A DNA stretch of 64,000 nt from Melitaea cinxia (GCF_905220565.1 NC_059413.1:10482001-10546000), one strand, 5' to 3'. Positions 1-11,363 are shown, counted from the first letter of the stretch. A program made the numbers and translations. Notes: a model not told the origin generated them from the letters alone.

Positions 1-972
1 ATAAATATTTTTATTGTTGATACCGATAGAGCTAGCAATTATATCTATAAAATGTTGTATAAATAATTTATGTGGAGTAATTGTGAGGTTTTTTTCTCAA
101 AAGAAGAAGTCTAAGACCTTAGCGTATTAATATATATGCCCTTTTTATATTTCAATATAATTTATACGAGACTGTACGTAACCTGCACGTAGATATCGCT
201 CTTACACCATATAGAGTTAGATACGTGATATCTTTTTTAATATCGTAATTAATACATAATGCAGTCTAATACAGAATATAACATAGTATAAAATATATTA
301 ATCTAATTTTAAAAATTTAATGTTAAGGCACAGTTAAACAAGGTTTTTGATATTAATTAATAACATTAATATTGCAAATTTGAAGTTTTATTTCTTAATA
401 ACTTTCTGACAACCACTAGCAGTGTACGTTCGTGGAGTTGCGACGACGCTGATAATTTTTTTTGTAGATGGAACTGTGGCGTATCCACATATATAGACTT
501 TTTATATGGAAATAATAATGAAACCTCATTTCTTGTTTTTATTTTTTTTTATAAAAATATTTTTTGATAGATGTCAATAATTTGTATTTTGAATTCTTAT
601 TTATAATTTATGTTTTACAATTTATTAATTCTATTTAATATTTCACTACGTACATGTTTTTTTTGGAATTATATTGTATATTTTGCTATGTGAACATTGT
701 TTTATATATTATTATTAATATTTTTTAATAAAGAGTCAGTGTAGATAGCGAGGATCTTATCTTTTTCAACCGTTAAATAATTCATTCGCTAAGGAACTAA
801 ACTGTTTGCTGTAGTCTGAACTTTTCTGTTTTAGAAATGACAGTTATCATCAAGTTCCTATAATCATAATCGAGTGTTAACACGTACTTTTAAAAACCAG
901 AACAATGCGTTACTACAAATTCAAATATTCGCTGCGATCTCAACTCAAACGCGTGTTAATGTAACTTTTGCT
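1..972. other. AT-rich, nothing recognised
   Basis: No repeat family, exon or RNA gene was recognised. Poly-T and poly-A runs are frequent. Confidence 0.6.
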
Positions 973-995
973 ACAAGTTCAGTCACTCACACACA

Positions 996-1322
996 CTTCA
1001 GCCTATCACAGCCCACTGCTGGGCAACAGACTCCCCAAATTCGTGTCAAAAATGGCGTAAACTCGTGTGTTTTGCCCATAGTAATCACGTTGGGCAGGCT
1101 GGTTGGTGACCGCAGGGCTGGCTTTGTCGCACCGGAGACGCCGCTGCCCGTCTTCGGTCTGTGTATTTCAAAGCCAGCAGTTGGATGGCTATCCCGCCAT
1201 CGGTCGGCTTTTTAAGTTCCAAGGTGGTAGTGGAACTGTATTATCCCTTAGTCGCCTGTTACGACAGGCACGGGAAGAGTAGGGGTGGCTATATTCTTTA
1301 CTAATGTAATCACACAGCTTCC
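996..1322 (-). mobile_element. RTE-tailed SINE copy A
   Basis: This is a copy of a roughly 330-bp element. Its 5' end (right side) reads as the reverse of GTGTGGCTACGG...ATAGCC. Its 3' end (left side) carries the RTE LINE tail (CAGCCTATC...CCCACTGCTGG). An 11-bp target-site duplication, ACAAGTTCAGT, is at 973-983 and 1323-1333. The tail here is CA-rich rather than ATC repeats. There is no coding capacity. Confidence 0.82.
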
Positions 1323-1479
1323 ACAAGTTCAGTTTAGAGGAAATTATTAAATGTAAATATTAAAGCGCTCTTAATGAATTATATTTTGATATGAATATGT
1401 GCCACCTTTTTAATCGAAATTCCCTTATTTCGCCTGATAAAAATTATCGAGCAATTTTATAAGAACTCAATTTTTTCAT

Positions 1480-1720
1480 ACTAGGGTGGCAATGAAGCGT
1501 TCGCTAGTACGCCCCTGACAGTAATAGAATATCGTAGCCTACGGACGCCTGCAACGCCAGGAACATTGCAAGCGCCTTGTGGGAACTATCCCTTACCCTA
1601 ACCCTGGAGTTTCGACAACCCTACTCACCACAGGAACACACCACTACTTGAGGGTCATATTATTTAGCTGTGTTCTTTTGGATGGATGTACTTCTGGTAC
1701 TACAGCTGGACTAGATCTCT
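1480..1720 (-). repeat. Interspersed repeat, GGTCGGCAAACAAG family, diverged copy
   Basis: This is a diverged partial member of a family also found near 33.06, 35.65, 52.91 and 53.5 kb. Shared blocks are the TAGCCTACGGACGCCTGCAA-like segment, the ACTCACC-CAGGAACACA block and the TTATTTAGCTGT block. No open frame is convincing. I take it to be a retroposon (SINE or LINE 3' end) remnant. Confidence 0.55.
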
Positions 1721-2094
1721 CATTTGCAGTGTTATTTATATGGTTACTGCTTGGTTACCAAAAGTTGTAACAAGATTGTGAGATACTTACTATTCAGTCG
1801 TCACTAGCTTCACACACTTCATAGTACTCGTCTGGGTACACTATCTCAAATATGAGTCAAAATAAATTTCGTGACTCCCAAAAGAGTTCGTTTTCATTCA
1901 CACATAAAATAATAATGCTATTTGCTTTACCTAAAAAAAAATGATATAATTGATTGTGTCCTTGTTAATGCTCACCTCGAGTCCTTTTATGCTCGTAGGT
2001 TGGTGTCGAATTTCATTTTCTATGACATTAAAGTAATGTCCTAGTTCATATTATCAGTTAATTATATTGAATCTTGTACTTAACTGTTTATAGA

Positions 2095-2290
2095 AATAAA
2101 ATTATTATCCGTAACTTAAAAATCTCTAAACGTGTGGACCGATTTAGACGGGACTTACAGTGTCAGATAGCTGATGTAATAAGGAGTAACTTAGTCTATT
2201 TTTATTTAAGAAATGTATTTATTTTGTAACTTTCGAACTGAACAATATTTTATTTGAATTCCACGCGGACGAAGTCGCAAGCACAGCTAG
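2095..2290 (+). mobile_element. Non-autonomous Helitron 3' portion
   Basis: It ends with GCGGACGAAGTCGC..CAGCTAG followed by T, the typical lepidopteran Helitron 3' terminus (GC-rich hairpin, then CTAG inserted before T). The 5' limit is uncertain. The body contains the ACCGATTTAGACGG-type block common in these elements. Confidence 0.65.
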
Positions 2291-2805
2291 TATTTTAATA
2301 AAATAGCATTTACAGCCATGTATTAAAAGTATTTGAAATGCATATCTTTTATATTAATGTTTAAATTTTTAATGTGGATTTTATAATACGTTTTCTTCTA
2401 GAATTTATCTCGTGCAATAGATTCTATGACTTTAGATGGAAAGGTAGGTGTAGGCTATACGTAACTTGAAATGAGAATAAAGTGTTTTACTTAATTAAGA
2501 GAACTAAAAATAATCATTCTTCTAATACCCCTAATCTAAATTTCATCTAATACCCCTCATCTGAATTTCGTTGCCAACTCTGAATCTTAAGGCGCAAAGG
2601 CATATAAAAATAAAGATATACGAACGTGATCATATCGCTCAAGAGCGATTTCATCCAGTTAACATTTTGGCACAGGATACAAAATAGTAGTTACGGATAG
2701 AATGCTTACAATATTTCTAGTGACTTACAGCTTTTTTATTAGTTACTTGCTGATATGACAGACGTTGTCCTGTATTGCGAACTATTAAACGTATGAAATT
2801 TAAAT

Positions 2806-3098
2806 CATCACTTCATCATCATCATCACTTCAGCCTATCGCAGTCCATATGTCCTGGACATAGGCCTCTACAAGTTCAGGCCAAAAATGGCGCGAAATCT
2901 TACCCATAGTCACCACGCTGACCAAAGACGCTGCTGCCAGTCTTCGGCCTCTGTATTTCAAAGCCAGCAGTTGGATGGTTATCCCGCCATCGGGCGGTTT
3001 TATAAGTTCCAAGGTGATTGCCTCTTATGACGTCCACGAGAAGAAAAGGGGTGGCTATATTCTTTACTGCCGTAGCCATACAGCAATTAAAACAAACT
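2806..3098 (-). mobile_element. RTE-tailed SINE copy B
   Basis: This copy is shortened inside (the segment after ACCACGCTGACC is deleted) but keeps both ends: the ATC-repeat tail at 2806-2826 and the gtagcca-ta-cagc head near 3080. A 10-bp duplication, AAATTTAAAT, is at 2796-2805 and 3099-3108. It lies about 0.9 kb downstream of the CRAL-TRIO stop codon. Confidence 0.75.
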
Positions 3099-3984
3099 AA
3101 ATTTAAATGATCGTTAAATTTTAATGGTTCATTTTTATATATTACATTGGATTATTATTTTGTAGATTATATATTATATCAAAATTATAGTCATTTAATA
3201 GTAATTTTATTTAGTTAATTAATAGAAATAGTTTATTTGATTATTGTTTAAACACAATAACGTAAATAGCATTTCTACGAGTTTGAAAATTATATTGAAG
3301 TTTGTAATGTCTTTATTTTATACGACTTTAGCACTCGAAAGTCATTCATCCAAGTAAATCGATGACTAGAATAAATAGGGATTTAATTGTTGAAAGTTTT
3401 ATTATTTTATTCTATTACTTAAAATTATATTTATGTGGGTAATAGTTAGGTATATATATATAGTTGATTAAAAAACCTTTGGTTTCCCCCAAAAATTTGT
3501 CATGAAAAGTAAATGGTGTTTTTATTTTGGTCACATTGTTATATCATTGTTTAACAATTTGCAGTAGCGATGCTAGCAGCGCGGTATAGCTTATAATAAT
3601 AACAAATTCAAACAATTTTAATGTACAAATATTTATTATTTTAAAGTAAAAAATACATTGTCAGGAACTTAAAATAAAAATTATAAAGTACGTCAAACAA
3701 GATGAGCATTATAGGAGAACAAATGCTTAAAATAATATTGAAATGCTATTTAATATTCTCTATAAGGTATTTAACTTCGCTGTAATTAGACACTTTCGTT
3801 GATCCATAAATCTATTATTTATGAACTAATCAAGTTAATGTTGGCTTTAAATGTACAAAAATTTAACACGGCTAATTTAACATTAAGTATTTTTTTCAAA
3901 CTATACAACAAAAAAAAGTCAATATATTTTGAGATCTTGCATTGTTTAGGTGCAAAGGGGTTAAGGCAGTAGAAGAAATTAACA

Positions 3985-4244
3985 TCACACATAAAAATGT
4001 CTATCTGACACTTTTAAAGTCCTGTAATCGCCGTGTATTTCTTCATCCAAGTCGTTCTGTCTATATAATGATCTGCACGAAAGTGTGCGTGTCAACATAT
4101 CGTATGACGCATTTCTTTTCAAGTTCCGGACATTTTTGTGACGTGTACAGTGCTTAACTTCCGGTTTTAGTTCTGTTTCGTAGAATTTACGTTCTTCTTG
4201 TTGCAGCCATCTTGAATTGAGCAAGAGTTTTTTAGTCCATTCAT
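3985..4244 (-). CDS. CRAL-TRIO gene terminal exon 5
   Basis: This exon completes Asp243 and encodes residues 244-328 and the stop at 3985-3987. The acceptor is GATTACAG|AT. EWTKKLLLNSRWLQQEE matches the usual tryptophan-containing helix that follows the EYGG lid. The remaining 60 residues are basic and serine/threonine-rich and were not recognised. A possible AATAAA polyadenylation signal on this strand lies at 3637-3632. Confidence 0.87.
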
Positions 4245-4938
4245 CTGTAATCATCAAAATTATTTTGTTTAAAAAGTACAACAACAAACTATGATGGGTT
4301 GACTCGAAGAGATCTCTTTTAGAGATAAATTGGCCCTTGCCAACTTCCTTTTATACGTATATTATAATTAGCTGACGCGGCAAACGTTGTCTTGCCGCTA
4401 AACGCTATTTAAAAATAGGGGTTGGTGGCAGAAGGGTGAAAATTTAGGGTTGTATATATTTTTCAACGCCAAGTCATAATAAAATAAAAAATTAATAATT
4501 TATCTAAAAATTAATAAAAAAATTAGGGTTGGACTACCCTTAACATTTAGAGGGATGAAAAATAGATGTTGTTCGATTCTCAGACCTACCCAATATGCAA
4601 TATGGACTCAAAATTTCATGAGAATCGGTCGAGCCGTTTCGGAGGAGTTTAACTACAAACACCGCGACACGAGAATTTTATATATTAGAATGACTATTGT
4701 AAAATTAGTGTAATAAAAGTATATATTATAAGGATATCTATAACAAAGATGAGATTCAGTATTTTGATTGTTATCTTTTGAGAGCTTTTACAATGCGAGG
4801 ACTTTCAAAGGTCGAAATTACATGAAGGTATAACGCCTGAAACGTGCCTTCAAATATTACGTGCCAAAAGATTTCGCCAATATCAAATAGGATGGAGAAG
4901 GCATAAATGAGATTTGATCTTATTTAAAACTTTCATGT

Positions 4939-4985
<47 letters not shown>

Positions 4986-7900
4986 TTCGGCCTATTACAG
5001 TCCAGTGCTGGACATTGGCATTCACAAGTTCGCGCGAAAAATAGAGTGAAGTCATGTGTTTTGCCCATAGTCACCACGCTGGGCAGGCGGTTTGGTGACC
5101 GCAGGGCTTTGTCGCGCCGAAGACGCTCATGTAGGTATATCTCTATTAAATTCTCTATTCTAAGATTTTCTATTTTTATAGGCATTCTGGTAGATATTTA
5201 ACTTGTAGTACTTACTAGTGTTAAGCGTGAAGTTTTATTTTATATATTATTTTGGTCGAAATGCACTCACCATTCAAATCTTTCATAGCTCCCACCTTAC
5301 CACCATATTCGTGTGGTAGAGCTTCAATAGGGAAGAAATCCACTCCCATCACTTCGTTGATATGTCCAGTGTCTCCATGAACGTGGACAAATTTTCGTCG
5401 CCATTGGTACAGTCCAATGTGTAGAAGTAGAAGCGACATGGTCTTCAGACGATGTGTATTAATTACGTGTATTTCGGTAAATCGGATGGGATAAGCCGAC
5501 TGGAACGTACACAATTTATTTTGATTTATTATAAGTGAAAATATTTACTGTAAAATAAAGTAAAAAACTTGTTTACGCTATACATAATTAAATTTGAATA
5601 TACATTAGCTAATTCTTTTTTTTGTTGGAAAGGAGATATCCTAAGTGTGGTACCATAATAAGGAAAACAGGATCTGATCATGGGATCCCAGAGAAATCGA
5701 GGGAAACTATCGAAAATCCGCATAACTTTTTACTAGGTGTACCGATTTTGATGATTTTTAATTTAATTGAAAGCCGATGTTTACCATGTGGTCACATTTA
5801 ATTTCATCGAAATCTGAATACAACTTTTGGAGTAAACTTTGATAATGCGTATTGACTTGACTATTTTTTCGTCTACCTACGTTGTATTACTTGTTGATGT
5901 AATTGAAGTTCGTTTTTTTTCGTTTACCACAAATATATAATAATAAAAGAGTTAACATTTCGTTTACATTCACTTATTAATGGCATTAAGTTACAGCATA
6001 TTTTTAATTAATTTAAAATTTTATATTATGTTCTATTTGACCATTAAGAACAATACTAAACTTAATAATTTTAAATAACGAGAAAAAAATACGTTTAAAA
6101 AAATCGACTTGAAAAACTAAAAAGCAAAACATAACTGGATAAAGATTTAATTTCAAACACGTTTAATACAGTACTACTATTTGTATGTGCTATATACTGA
6201 TCGGTTTGAGGTCGTAAGTTTTTTACTTTTTAAGGTTTATAATAAGTTTTCTTGCAAACTACAGTCTTTTCTAGATTAGATCAAGTTAACTACAGTAGTA
6301 TATCGGTGATCTTCTTCTTTGTGTCTTTCGTCTTCGGTGAACAAAAGTGCAATAATTAAACGCAAAATACTGATTCAAACTAAATATAACTTTTAAAAGA
6401 CTTAATGGCTACTAGTCCTCATTAAACAAAAAAAAAATCGGATCAGAAATCTTTAAGTAATCGTTGTTAATATAATCAAAGTATCGTGAGATTTACATCT
6501 TCAAAGTTAACAAAAATGCTCATAAAATAAAAAATACTTAGCCAAATTGAATTAAATTTAAATGGGACGAAATCTCAACTATTCGGCATCTAAAATATAT
6601 CACCTAAAACAGATCAGAAATCCCGGCGTAATCGGTGTACATACATAAAAAAAACAACCGAATTAATAACCTCTTTCTTTTTAAAGTTGGTTAACTAATT
6701 TAAATTTTTTCCATCCATAAATAAAATATTACCTTTATACACCAAATGAAATCCTTCCAATGCGAGCCTCGGAAATGATTTTTGATATGTGAAGGTTGTA
6801 AATCTGAGACGTCAATAAACACAATCTCTTCTCCAGGCGTTGGGTCTTCACGTAATCTATAAAATTGTATTTTATATATGAATAAAATGTTAACGATGTT
6901 TCTAAGTGCTAAACTGAAGAACAGCTAGACCAATTCTCCTTTTTATAATGACACTAGTTGTACCATGCGCGCGGTGCTACGCTTTTTTTGGTCGTACCAA
7001 ATCAAAAACCTTCGTGGGATCATGTACAACACTTGCTGAAGACTATACATACATACATACATATAATCACGCCTCTTTCCCGTAGAGTTAGGCAGAGACC
7101 ACGTCTTTTCACTTGCTACGATCCTTACATACTTTAAGATTATGACATGATCAAATGCATAGTTTACGATTCCATAAAAGAGATACAGACAAACATTCAT
7201 TTCTATAAATAAAGACAACTTTTTCGGATTTTATCGCGGTTTATTAGGTTTTTTATATGCCCATACTTTAAAGCAACCATGGTAACCGGAGGTCATTTAA
7301 AAAAAAAATATTATATCCACAGGCTTATAATGCCCGTGCTTTTGTTATTCCAATTTTATTTTTGTTAATAATCGTTACTTACGTAACGTAACGGGAGGTC
7401 TGGAAAGTACCCGAACCGTCGGGCATTTAAAAAAAAAATAAACCGCAATAAAATCCGAAAAAGTCGTTTCACTATAATGAGTGACATTCGCGTAAACATT
7501 AGAAAACAACTTCCTTTTTTTTTAATTTTATACTACTTTTAAGAGGTTCCAATGTATGAAAAATTAAGGAAATTGTGCCAAACAGTTCGAAAATTTTGAA
7601 AAACTCAGATCGCATGACAGGAAAACGTCTGACGGGTCAGCTAGTATTTTAAATTTTATAGAGTTATTTACAAGATTAAACCTTTTAAAGCATGCTGGAT
7701 AAACTTTGTTTTCACAAAGATACAGCTCGACTACGCTGGTAAAACTTTGATAATAAGACAAGTTTTATATGTTTGCTCCAGCAAAGTTATGAAAATAGTT
7801 AGATAGTTCTCAAGTGATTTCCTTATCAGTATTTAGCGTAAGTTTTCGTCTATATTTTAACTCCTCAAATCCAAATATCGTTTCTAATTTCTCTACTAAA

Positions 7901-9123
7901 ATCAATTAAGTTAACTCAAATATATCTATCCTTCTCCTACATGGGGAAAGAGGCCTATACCCAGTAGTGGGATATTACAGGCTGAAACATATAAATATAT
8001 CCATTGGTTTTGTTCCGTGCATTAGCTATAATATTATATTACTGTCGATAAATTTATACTAATTTTTGAAGCTATTTTTTTTTCAGAACTCATACTATAC
8101 ATAATTTGTAAAAACGTAACAGACATTTACACATGAAAGCAAAAATCACCCAATCTTTACACATTCTCTTCACTTTGTCGTTACAATGATCGGAATACTA
8201 AAAAGTTAGTGAACAATATGATGGAGTTTTTACACGATTCAATATAGTTCAAACTTCGATAATCAAGCGACGTCTTTAATAAAAGCAGAATATTTTTTTA
8301 ATAATTAATATTTCCAAGAAATGATACCGTTTTACTTGATTTTATAAACATTTAAAGATTAAATGCATTTTTAAATTACATATAATACTCATATATTGTG
8401 TAGAGGTCGAGCTGGTCTGCGACTGAGAAATATTACTCTTTGACGTTTCAGTTGGAGCATGAAAAAATAATTTATGTAAATTGTATTAAAATAAATTCAC
8501 CTTATATCTAATATCATAAGCCACCTTGCCAGCAAGGCTCTTGCAGACAAAGGCCGGTGCAATGCTGTGGGCGCTGGGAGACGCACGATTGTAATGCGTT
8601 TGCCGTTAACACTGCGATTGCGCAAAGGTACTATGTATCTGGAATTATTTATACACAAAAATATATATTCATTTAAGTATAATAGTAAATAATACTTAGT
8701 ACTATAATAGTGTGAGATATGACTCTAAAGACAGGTATTTGGATCATTGACTATATCCATGAAATGTCATTGACTATATCCATGAAATGCTTAATGATTT
8801 ATCTTAGAAAACATTTTAGAATTTGAAGAGAACTTGGTTTTGGTAGGTACTGTCCCAAAAATTACAAATTCTTATAATAATACTTACACATCTTGACAGC
8901 TAGATAGGATATCTTCATCATCTGGGTGTCTTTTATGCCAAAGATTGGTTAGACCACCAGGGCCTCTTGCCGTGTAATATTTCCTGGCTCTCTTACCGGC
9001 TTCTACCTCATCTCCTTTACAGGTAATAGGAAAAAGGTCCAAGTTAGAAATTTCTTCAGGAGTGACTTCTCTAGTCAGGTTATCGCGAGCCCATCGTTCA
9101 CCAAACGAAGCTGCTGGAGACAT
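3985..9123 (-). CDS. CRAL-TRIO lipid-binding protein (alpha-TTP-like), 5 exons
   Basis: The spliced CDS joins 9123-8888, 8638-8501, 6856-6733, 5499-5271 and 4244-3985 (987 nt, 328 aa plus stop). All four introns are GT-AG and the phases (2, 2, 0, 1) match across every junction. The product resembles cytosolic CRAL-TRIO proteins that carry hydrophobic ligands such as tocopherols, retinoids or phosphoinositides. Residues about 30-75 correspond to the N-terminal CRAL-TRIO helices (KRARKYYTARG). Residues about 79-240 form the lipid-binding fold: WLMILDIRL, then EEIVFIDVSD, then AYPIRFTEIHVINT (the family's pattern AYP-R---IH-IN), then LPHEYGG. A charged 85-residue tail opens with EWTKKLLL. Length is usual for the family (about 300 aa). 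Ligand and tissue cannot be read from sequence. The start is the first ATG of exon 1, but a possible splice acceptor (CCCAG) lies directly before it, so an upstream exon is possible. Confidence 0.88.
4367..4690 (-). mobile_element. Helitron-like element in CRAL-TRIO intron 4
   Basis: The left end reads ATTAGCTGACGCGGCAAACG (reverse of a CTAA-type Helitron 3' end) and the right end TTTATATATTAGA. Internal blocks (GATGAAAAATAGATGTTG, GAGCCGTTTCGGAGGAG) recur in the elements at 19020-19231 and 42105-42306. It is non-coding and lies between exons 5 and 4. Confidence 0.7.
4938..5130 (-). mobile_element. Truncated RTE-tailed SINE copy C with (CAT)n tail
   Basis: A run of about 16 CAT units at 4938-4985 is followed by TTTCGGCCTATTACAGTCCAGTGCTGGACATTGG and the SINE body to about 5130, where it stops at the GAAGACGCT block. 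It is 5'-truncated and sits in intron 4 of the CRAL-TRIO gene. The apparent poly-His reading of the CAT run is not a protein. Confidence 0.72.
5271..5499 (-). CDS. CRAL-TRIO gene coding exon 4
   Basis: This 229-nt exon encodes residues 167-242 plus one base. It begins SAYPIRFTEIHVINT after the acceptor GTTCCAG and ends DLN-G at the donor ATG|GTGAGT. It carries the two strongest family signatures, AYP-R---IH-IN and HVHGD...LPHEYGG, which form the back wall and C-terminal lid of the lipid pocket. Confidence 0.92.
5605..5932 (+). repeat. AACCGACTTC-family fragment in intron 3
   Basis: This is the right-hand part of the dispersed AACCGACTTC...GAAGTCGGTT family: GGAAAGGAGATATCC, GGATCTGAT-ATGGGATCCCAGAG, CTTTTTACTAGGTGTACCGATTTTGA, and the ending ATGTAATTGAAGTTCGTTTTTTTTCG. 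The 5' part is missing. It lies about 100 bp upstream of exon 4 of the CRAL-TRIO gene. Confidence 0.72.
6733..6856 (-). CDS. CRAL-TRIO gene coding exon 3
   Basis: This 124-nt exon completes Arg125 and encodes residues 126-166, ending in phase 0 at AAAG|GTAATA. The acceptor is TTATAG|A. It encodes LREDPTPGEEIVFIDVSDLQ, the central strand followed by the ligand-gate helix region, and ends at WKDFIWCIK just before the AYP motif of exon 4. Confidence 0.9.
7215..7480. mobile_element. MITE-like element, CGGATTTTATCGCGGTTTATTA termini
   Basis: The left end AACTTTTTCGGATTTTATCG and right end AATAAAATCCGAAAAAGTCG form inverted repeats of about 25 bp. The interior has CAACCATGGTAACCGG and a GTCGGGCATTTAAAA block shared with copies at 27387 and 54528. 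The sequence CGTAAACATTAGAAAACAA follows all three copies. It lies in intron 2 of the CRAL-TRIO gene. Confidence 0.7.
7560..7645 (+). mobile_element. Helitron 3'-terminal fragment
   Basis: The segment ends ACGTCTGACGGGTCAGCTAG followed by T, matching the 3' end of the CTAGCTGACCCGGC Helitron family read in the opposite sense. The 5' part was not identified. Intron 2 of the CRAL-TRIO gene. Confidence 0.45.
7928..7986 (+). repeat. SINE 3'-tail fragment
   Basis: CCTTCTCCTACATGGGGAAAG-AGGCCTATACCCAGTAGTGGG, then ATATTACAGGCTGAAA, equals the 3' end of the tRNA-headed SINE at 9511-9864 and of the copy ending near 61110. Only the tail is present. Intron 2 of the CRAL-TRIO gene. Confidence 0.65.
8501..8638 (-). 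CDS. CRAL-TRIO gene coding exon 2
   Basis: This 138-nt exon completes Val79, encodes residues 80-124 and starts codon 125. The acceptor is ATTCCAG|A and the donor AAG|GTGAAT. It encodes the first strands of the lipid-binding domain (YIVPLRN, KRITIVRLP) and the family's helix RWLMILDIR, which normally precedes the acidic loop before the central beta strand. Confidence 0.9.
8744..8789. repeat. Tandem duplication, 23 bp x 2, in intron 1
   Basis: TCATTGACTATATCCATGAAATG occurs twice back-to-back (8744-8766 and 8767-8789) with no mismatch. It is likely a slippage duplication in intron 1 of the CRAL-TRIO gene. No function is suggested. Confidence 0.85.
8888..9123 (-). CDS. CRAL-TRIO gene coding exon 1
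   Basis: This exon encodes residues 1-78 plus two bases of codon 79. It starts at ATG in the context CCAGGATGTC and ends at the donor TGT|GTAAGT. It contains the N-terminal CRAL-TRIO helical region with RARKYYTARG. The sequence just upstream (TTTTAGGCCCAG before the ATG) could be read as a splice acceptor, so this might be an internal exon of a longer transcript. Confidence 0.85.
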
Positions 9124-9496
9124 CCTGGGCCTAAAATGGTAGTTTTATTTTTGAGCTTAGGTTCAACACTGTTTTGTTGTTTATTTTATATTCTTAATAC
9201 AAAAAGGAACATGAACAGGCTTTCGCACATTTACAGACTGTAAAAGTTTTTTAAATTTAAAATTGAGTCATTAAGACTCTATTGTGATCCTGGCTCTTGA
9301 CTTTGGCACCGCGAAACCTAATTAGTAAGTAAGTAGTAAACTTAAAAGTAACATAATTAATTGGATGTTTTTTAATGGAACAAAAAAAGTCCTTGTAATG
9401 TTTGATATCGTTCCGATCTAGGGGGTAGTGTAGTTTTAGAAAGTTTTATGTTACATTTTCTATAAATTTGTGTCGTGATAAACAATTATGTATAGC
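9124..9496 (-). promoter_or_regulatory. Upstream region of the CRAL-TRIO gene
   Basis: It lies between the start codon and a SINE at 9511. A possible acceptor (TTTTAGGCCCAG) touches the ATG. No TATA box or clear initiator was identified, so promoter position is unknown. Confidence 0.3.
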
Positions 9497-9510
9497 TAAT
9501 ACTGAAATAC

Positions 9511-9864
9511 CGTGACGCCGCGTTGGCGCAACGCCGTGCTTAAAGCCGTGGATTATACCTGTTGCACTGGCGGTTGCGGGTTCGATCCCCACACATGACA
9601 AGCATTTGTAATGGTCATACAAGTGTTTGCTGTGGTCTGGGTGTTTGTGCAGTATTTGTGGGTCTCCCCACCGTACCTCGGAGAGCACGTTAAGCCGTCG
9701 GTCCCGGTTGTTATCATGATGTACACCTGATAGCGATTGTTACTCTTAGTAGCGAATATATCCACCAATCCGCAGTGGAGCAGCGTGGTGGATTAAGCTC
9801 TGATCCTTCTTCTCTATGGGGAAAGAGGCCTATGCCCAGTAGTGGGATATTACAGGCTGAAGCG
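9511..9864 (+). mobile_element. tRNA-headed SINE, near full length
   Basis: The head resembles a tRNA with an A-box-like TTGGCGCAACGCC and a B box GGTTCGATCCCC. The body then has CTGGGTGTTTGTGC, CCTCGGAGAGCACG, CACCTGATAGCGATTG and CCGCAGTGGAGCAGCGTGGTG, and the tail is AGGCCTATGCCCAGTAGTGG, ATATTACAGGCTGAAG. TAATACTG near both ends (9497 and 9865) may be a target-site duplication. It lies about 390 bp upstream of the CRAL-TRIO start codon, so it may influence or sit in its 5' region. Confidence 0.78.
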
Positions 9865-10278
9865 TAATACTGTAATGATGTACTTGAAGGCTTAAAGATA
9901 AGAAAAATAACGCTTATTATTTTTATGTAGATAACCACAGAAGCTAAGAATGATGTTCTACTCTCAATGTATTTTCTAATTTCGTTACTTCTGCAGTAAG
10001 AAGTTTCGTAGTGACATTCTTAAGACACTGAGTTAAAATATCTTTGTTGGGAATAAAGTTTTTATGTTAACTGTACTTGTGAAATCAGAGTGTGAAATAT
10101 ATTTTAGTCATGACGTGTGGTACAATTAATAAGGTTTGACGTATTCGTACTTACTAGTATTTCTTACTAGTACTACTAGTTATTTTTTAAATTAAAATTA
10201 AAATTATTTTTTTTTGATTTTCATCATATTATACTATATTTAGTGACCAAATTAATCAACAAGTTTATAATATATTTA

Positions 10279-10539
10279 CTAGCTCCTGCTCGCGACTTCG
10301 TCTGCGTGGAGTAGTTACTTGAAAAAAACCCTGATTTTGAAACATTATTTATTGGTGCTCCGCTCCTATTGATTTTAGCATGATGATATTATAGCCTTCT
10401 GCGATAAATAAGCTATCTAACACTGGAATAATTTTTTAAATCGGATCAGTAGTTCCTGAAATTAGCGCGTTCAAACAAACAAACAAAAAAAAAAACAAAC
10501 GAACAAACAAACCCTTCAGCTTTATAATGTTAGTATAGA
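10279..10539 (-). mobile_element. Non-autonomous Helitron, 261 bp
   Basis: The left end is A|CTAGCTCCTGCTCGCGACTTCG (reversed 3' terminus with GC hairpin) and the right end ATAATGTTAGTATAGA|T (reversed 5'-TCTATACTAACAT). Host A and T flank it as expected for Helitron insertion between A and T. The AACAAACAAACAAA-rich right side is typical of the lepidopteran family. Confidence 0.85.
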
Positions 10540-11363
10540 TTTACTAAATTTTTCTGTTATAATTTCGATTTCAATACGAACAGTCGCTAATATTTTAAGA
10601 AAAATCCTTTCAGTAGATTCTTCTTATAAATACATTTATAAGTTTGAAAAACAGATGTCAAACAAGGTGAAGGTTATCATTTCGATATTATTTTTGATAC
10701 TTATTTGTGTATTTAAAAGCTAGTACTTGTCATGTAGTCTTATTTAAATTGAACGAGATTTAACGAGTAGTTTTTGAATTTTTCTTTACTAATGTGTATT
10801 TTAAGTCGGTTTCTTTTCGTAAGAGAACAAGCAAGATTATCACCATTAGAACTGGTTGGTTGGATAAGGTATGTCTGGTGTCCAATGTTAGAATATATAA
10901 AAAATATAAATCGTGAATTTATTTTTGTAAATAATCTCAAAATAATATTAATAATAAACTTTTTAAATATTATTTTACACATTCTCTTCTAACTTACGTC
11001 TAAGAAAATTCTTTTCAATTTTTTTGATAAAGATTTTCTAGTCACGTAAGTTTTTCCTCGTGAGAATTTAAGGTACTTGTCACAATAGTAAGATATAATT
11101 TTATTTTCTTAAAACAGAAAAAATATTTGAACGAAACATAAATAGAGGTACAGTGTACAAATGATAAAAATCTAATTAAAAACAGAACTTTGTGTCAATA
11201 AAGTCAAATAAATAAACTAACATATGTCATTCATGCGTACTACACCTCATTCAAGTTTACAGGCTGTTTTCGGTGATATCTACTATCAATTTGTGAATAT
11301 TATTATATGATAATTATTGTTCTTTCGTCAATCGAATAAAATGAGAGGATAATTGTTTACATG

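Noticed and set aside
874..1215. 113-codon ORF
   Set aside because: It lies mostly in RTE-tailed SINE copy A. The same reading recurs in copies E and G with shifts and stops.
4914..5201. Poly-histidine protein
   Set aside because: The His run is the (CAT)n tail of an RTE-tailed SINE in an intron.
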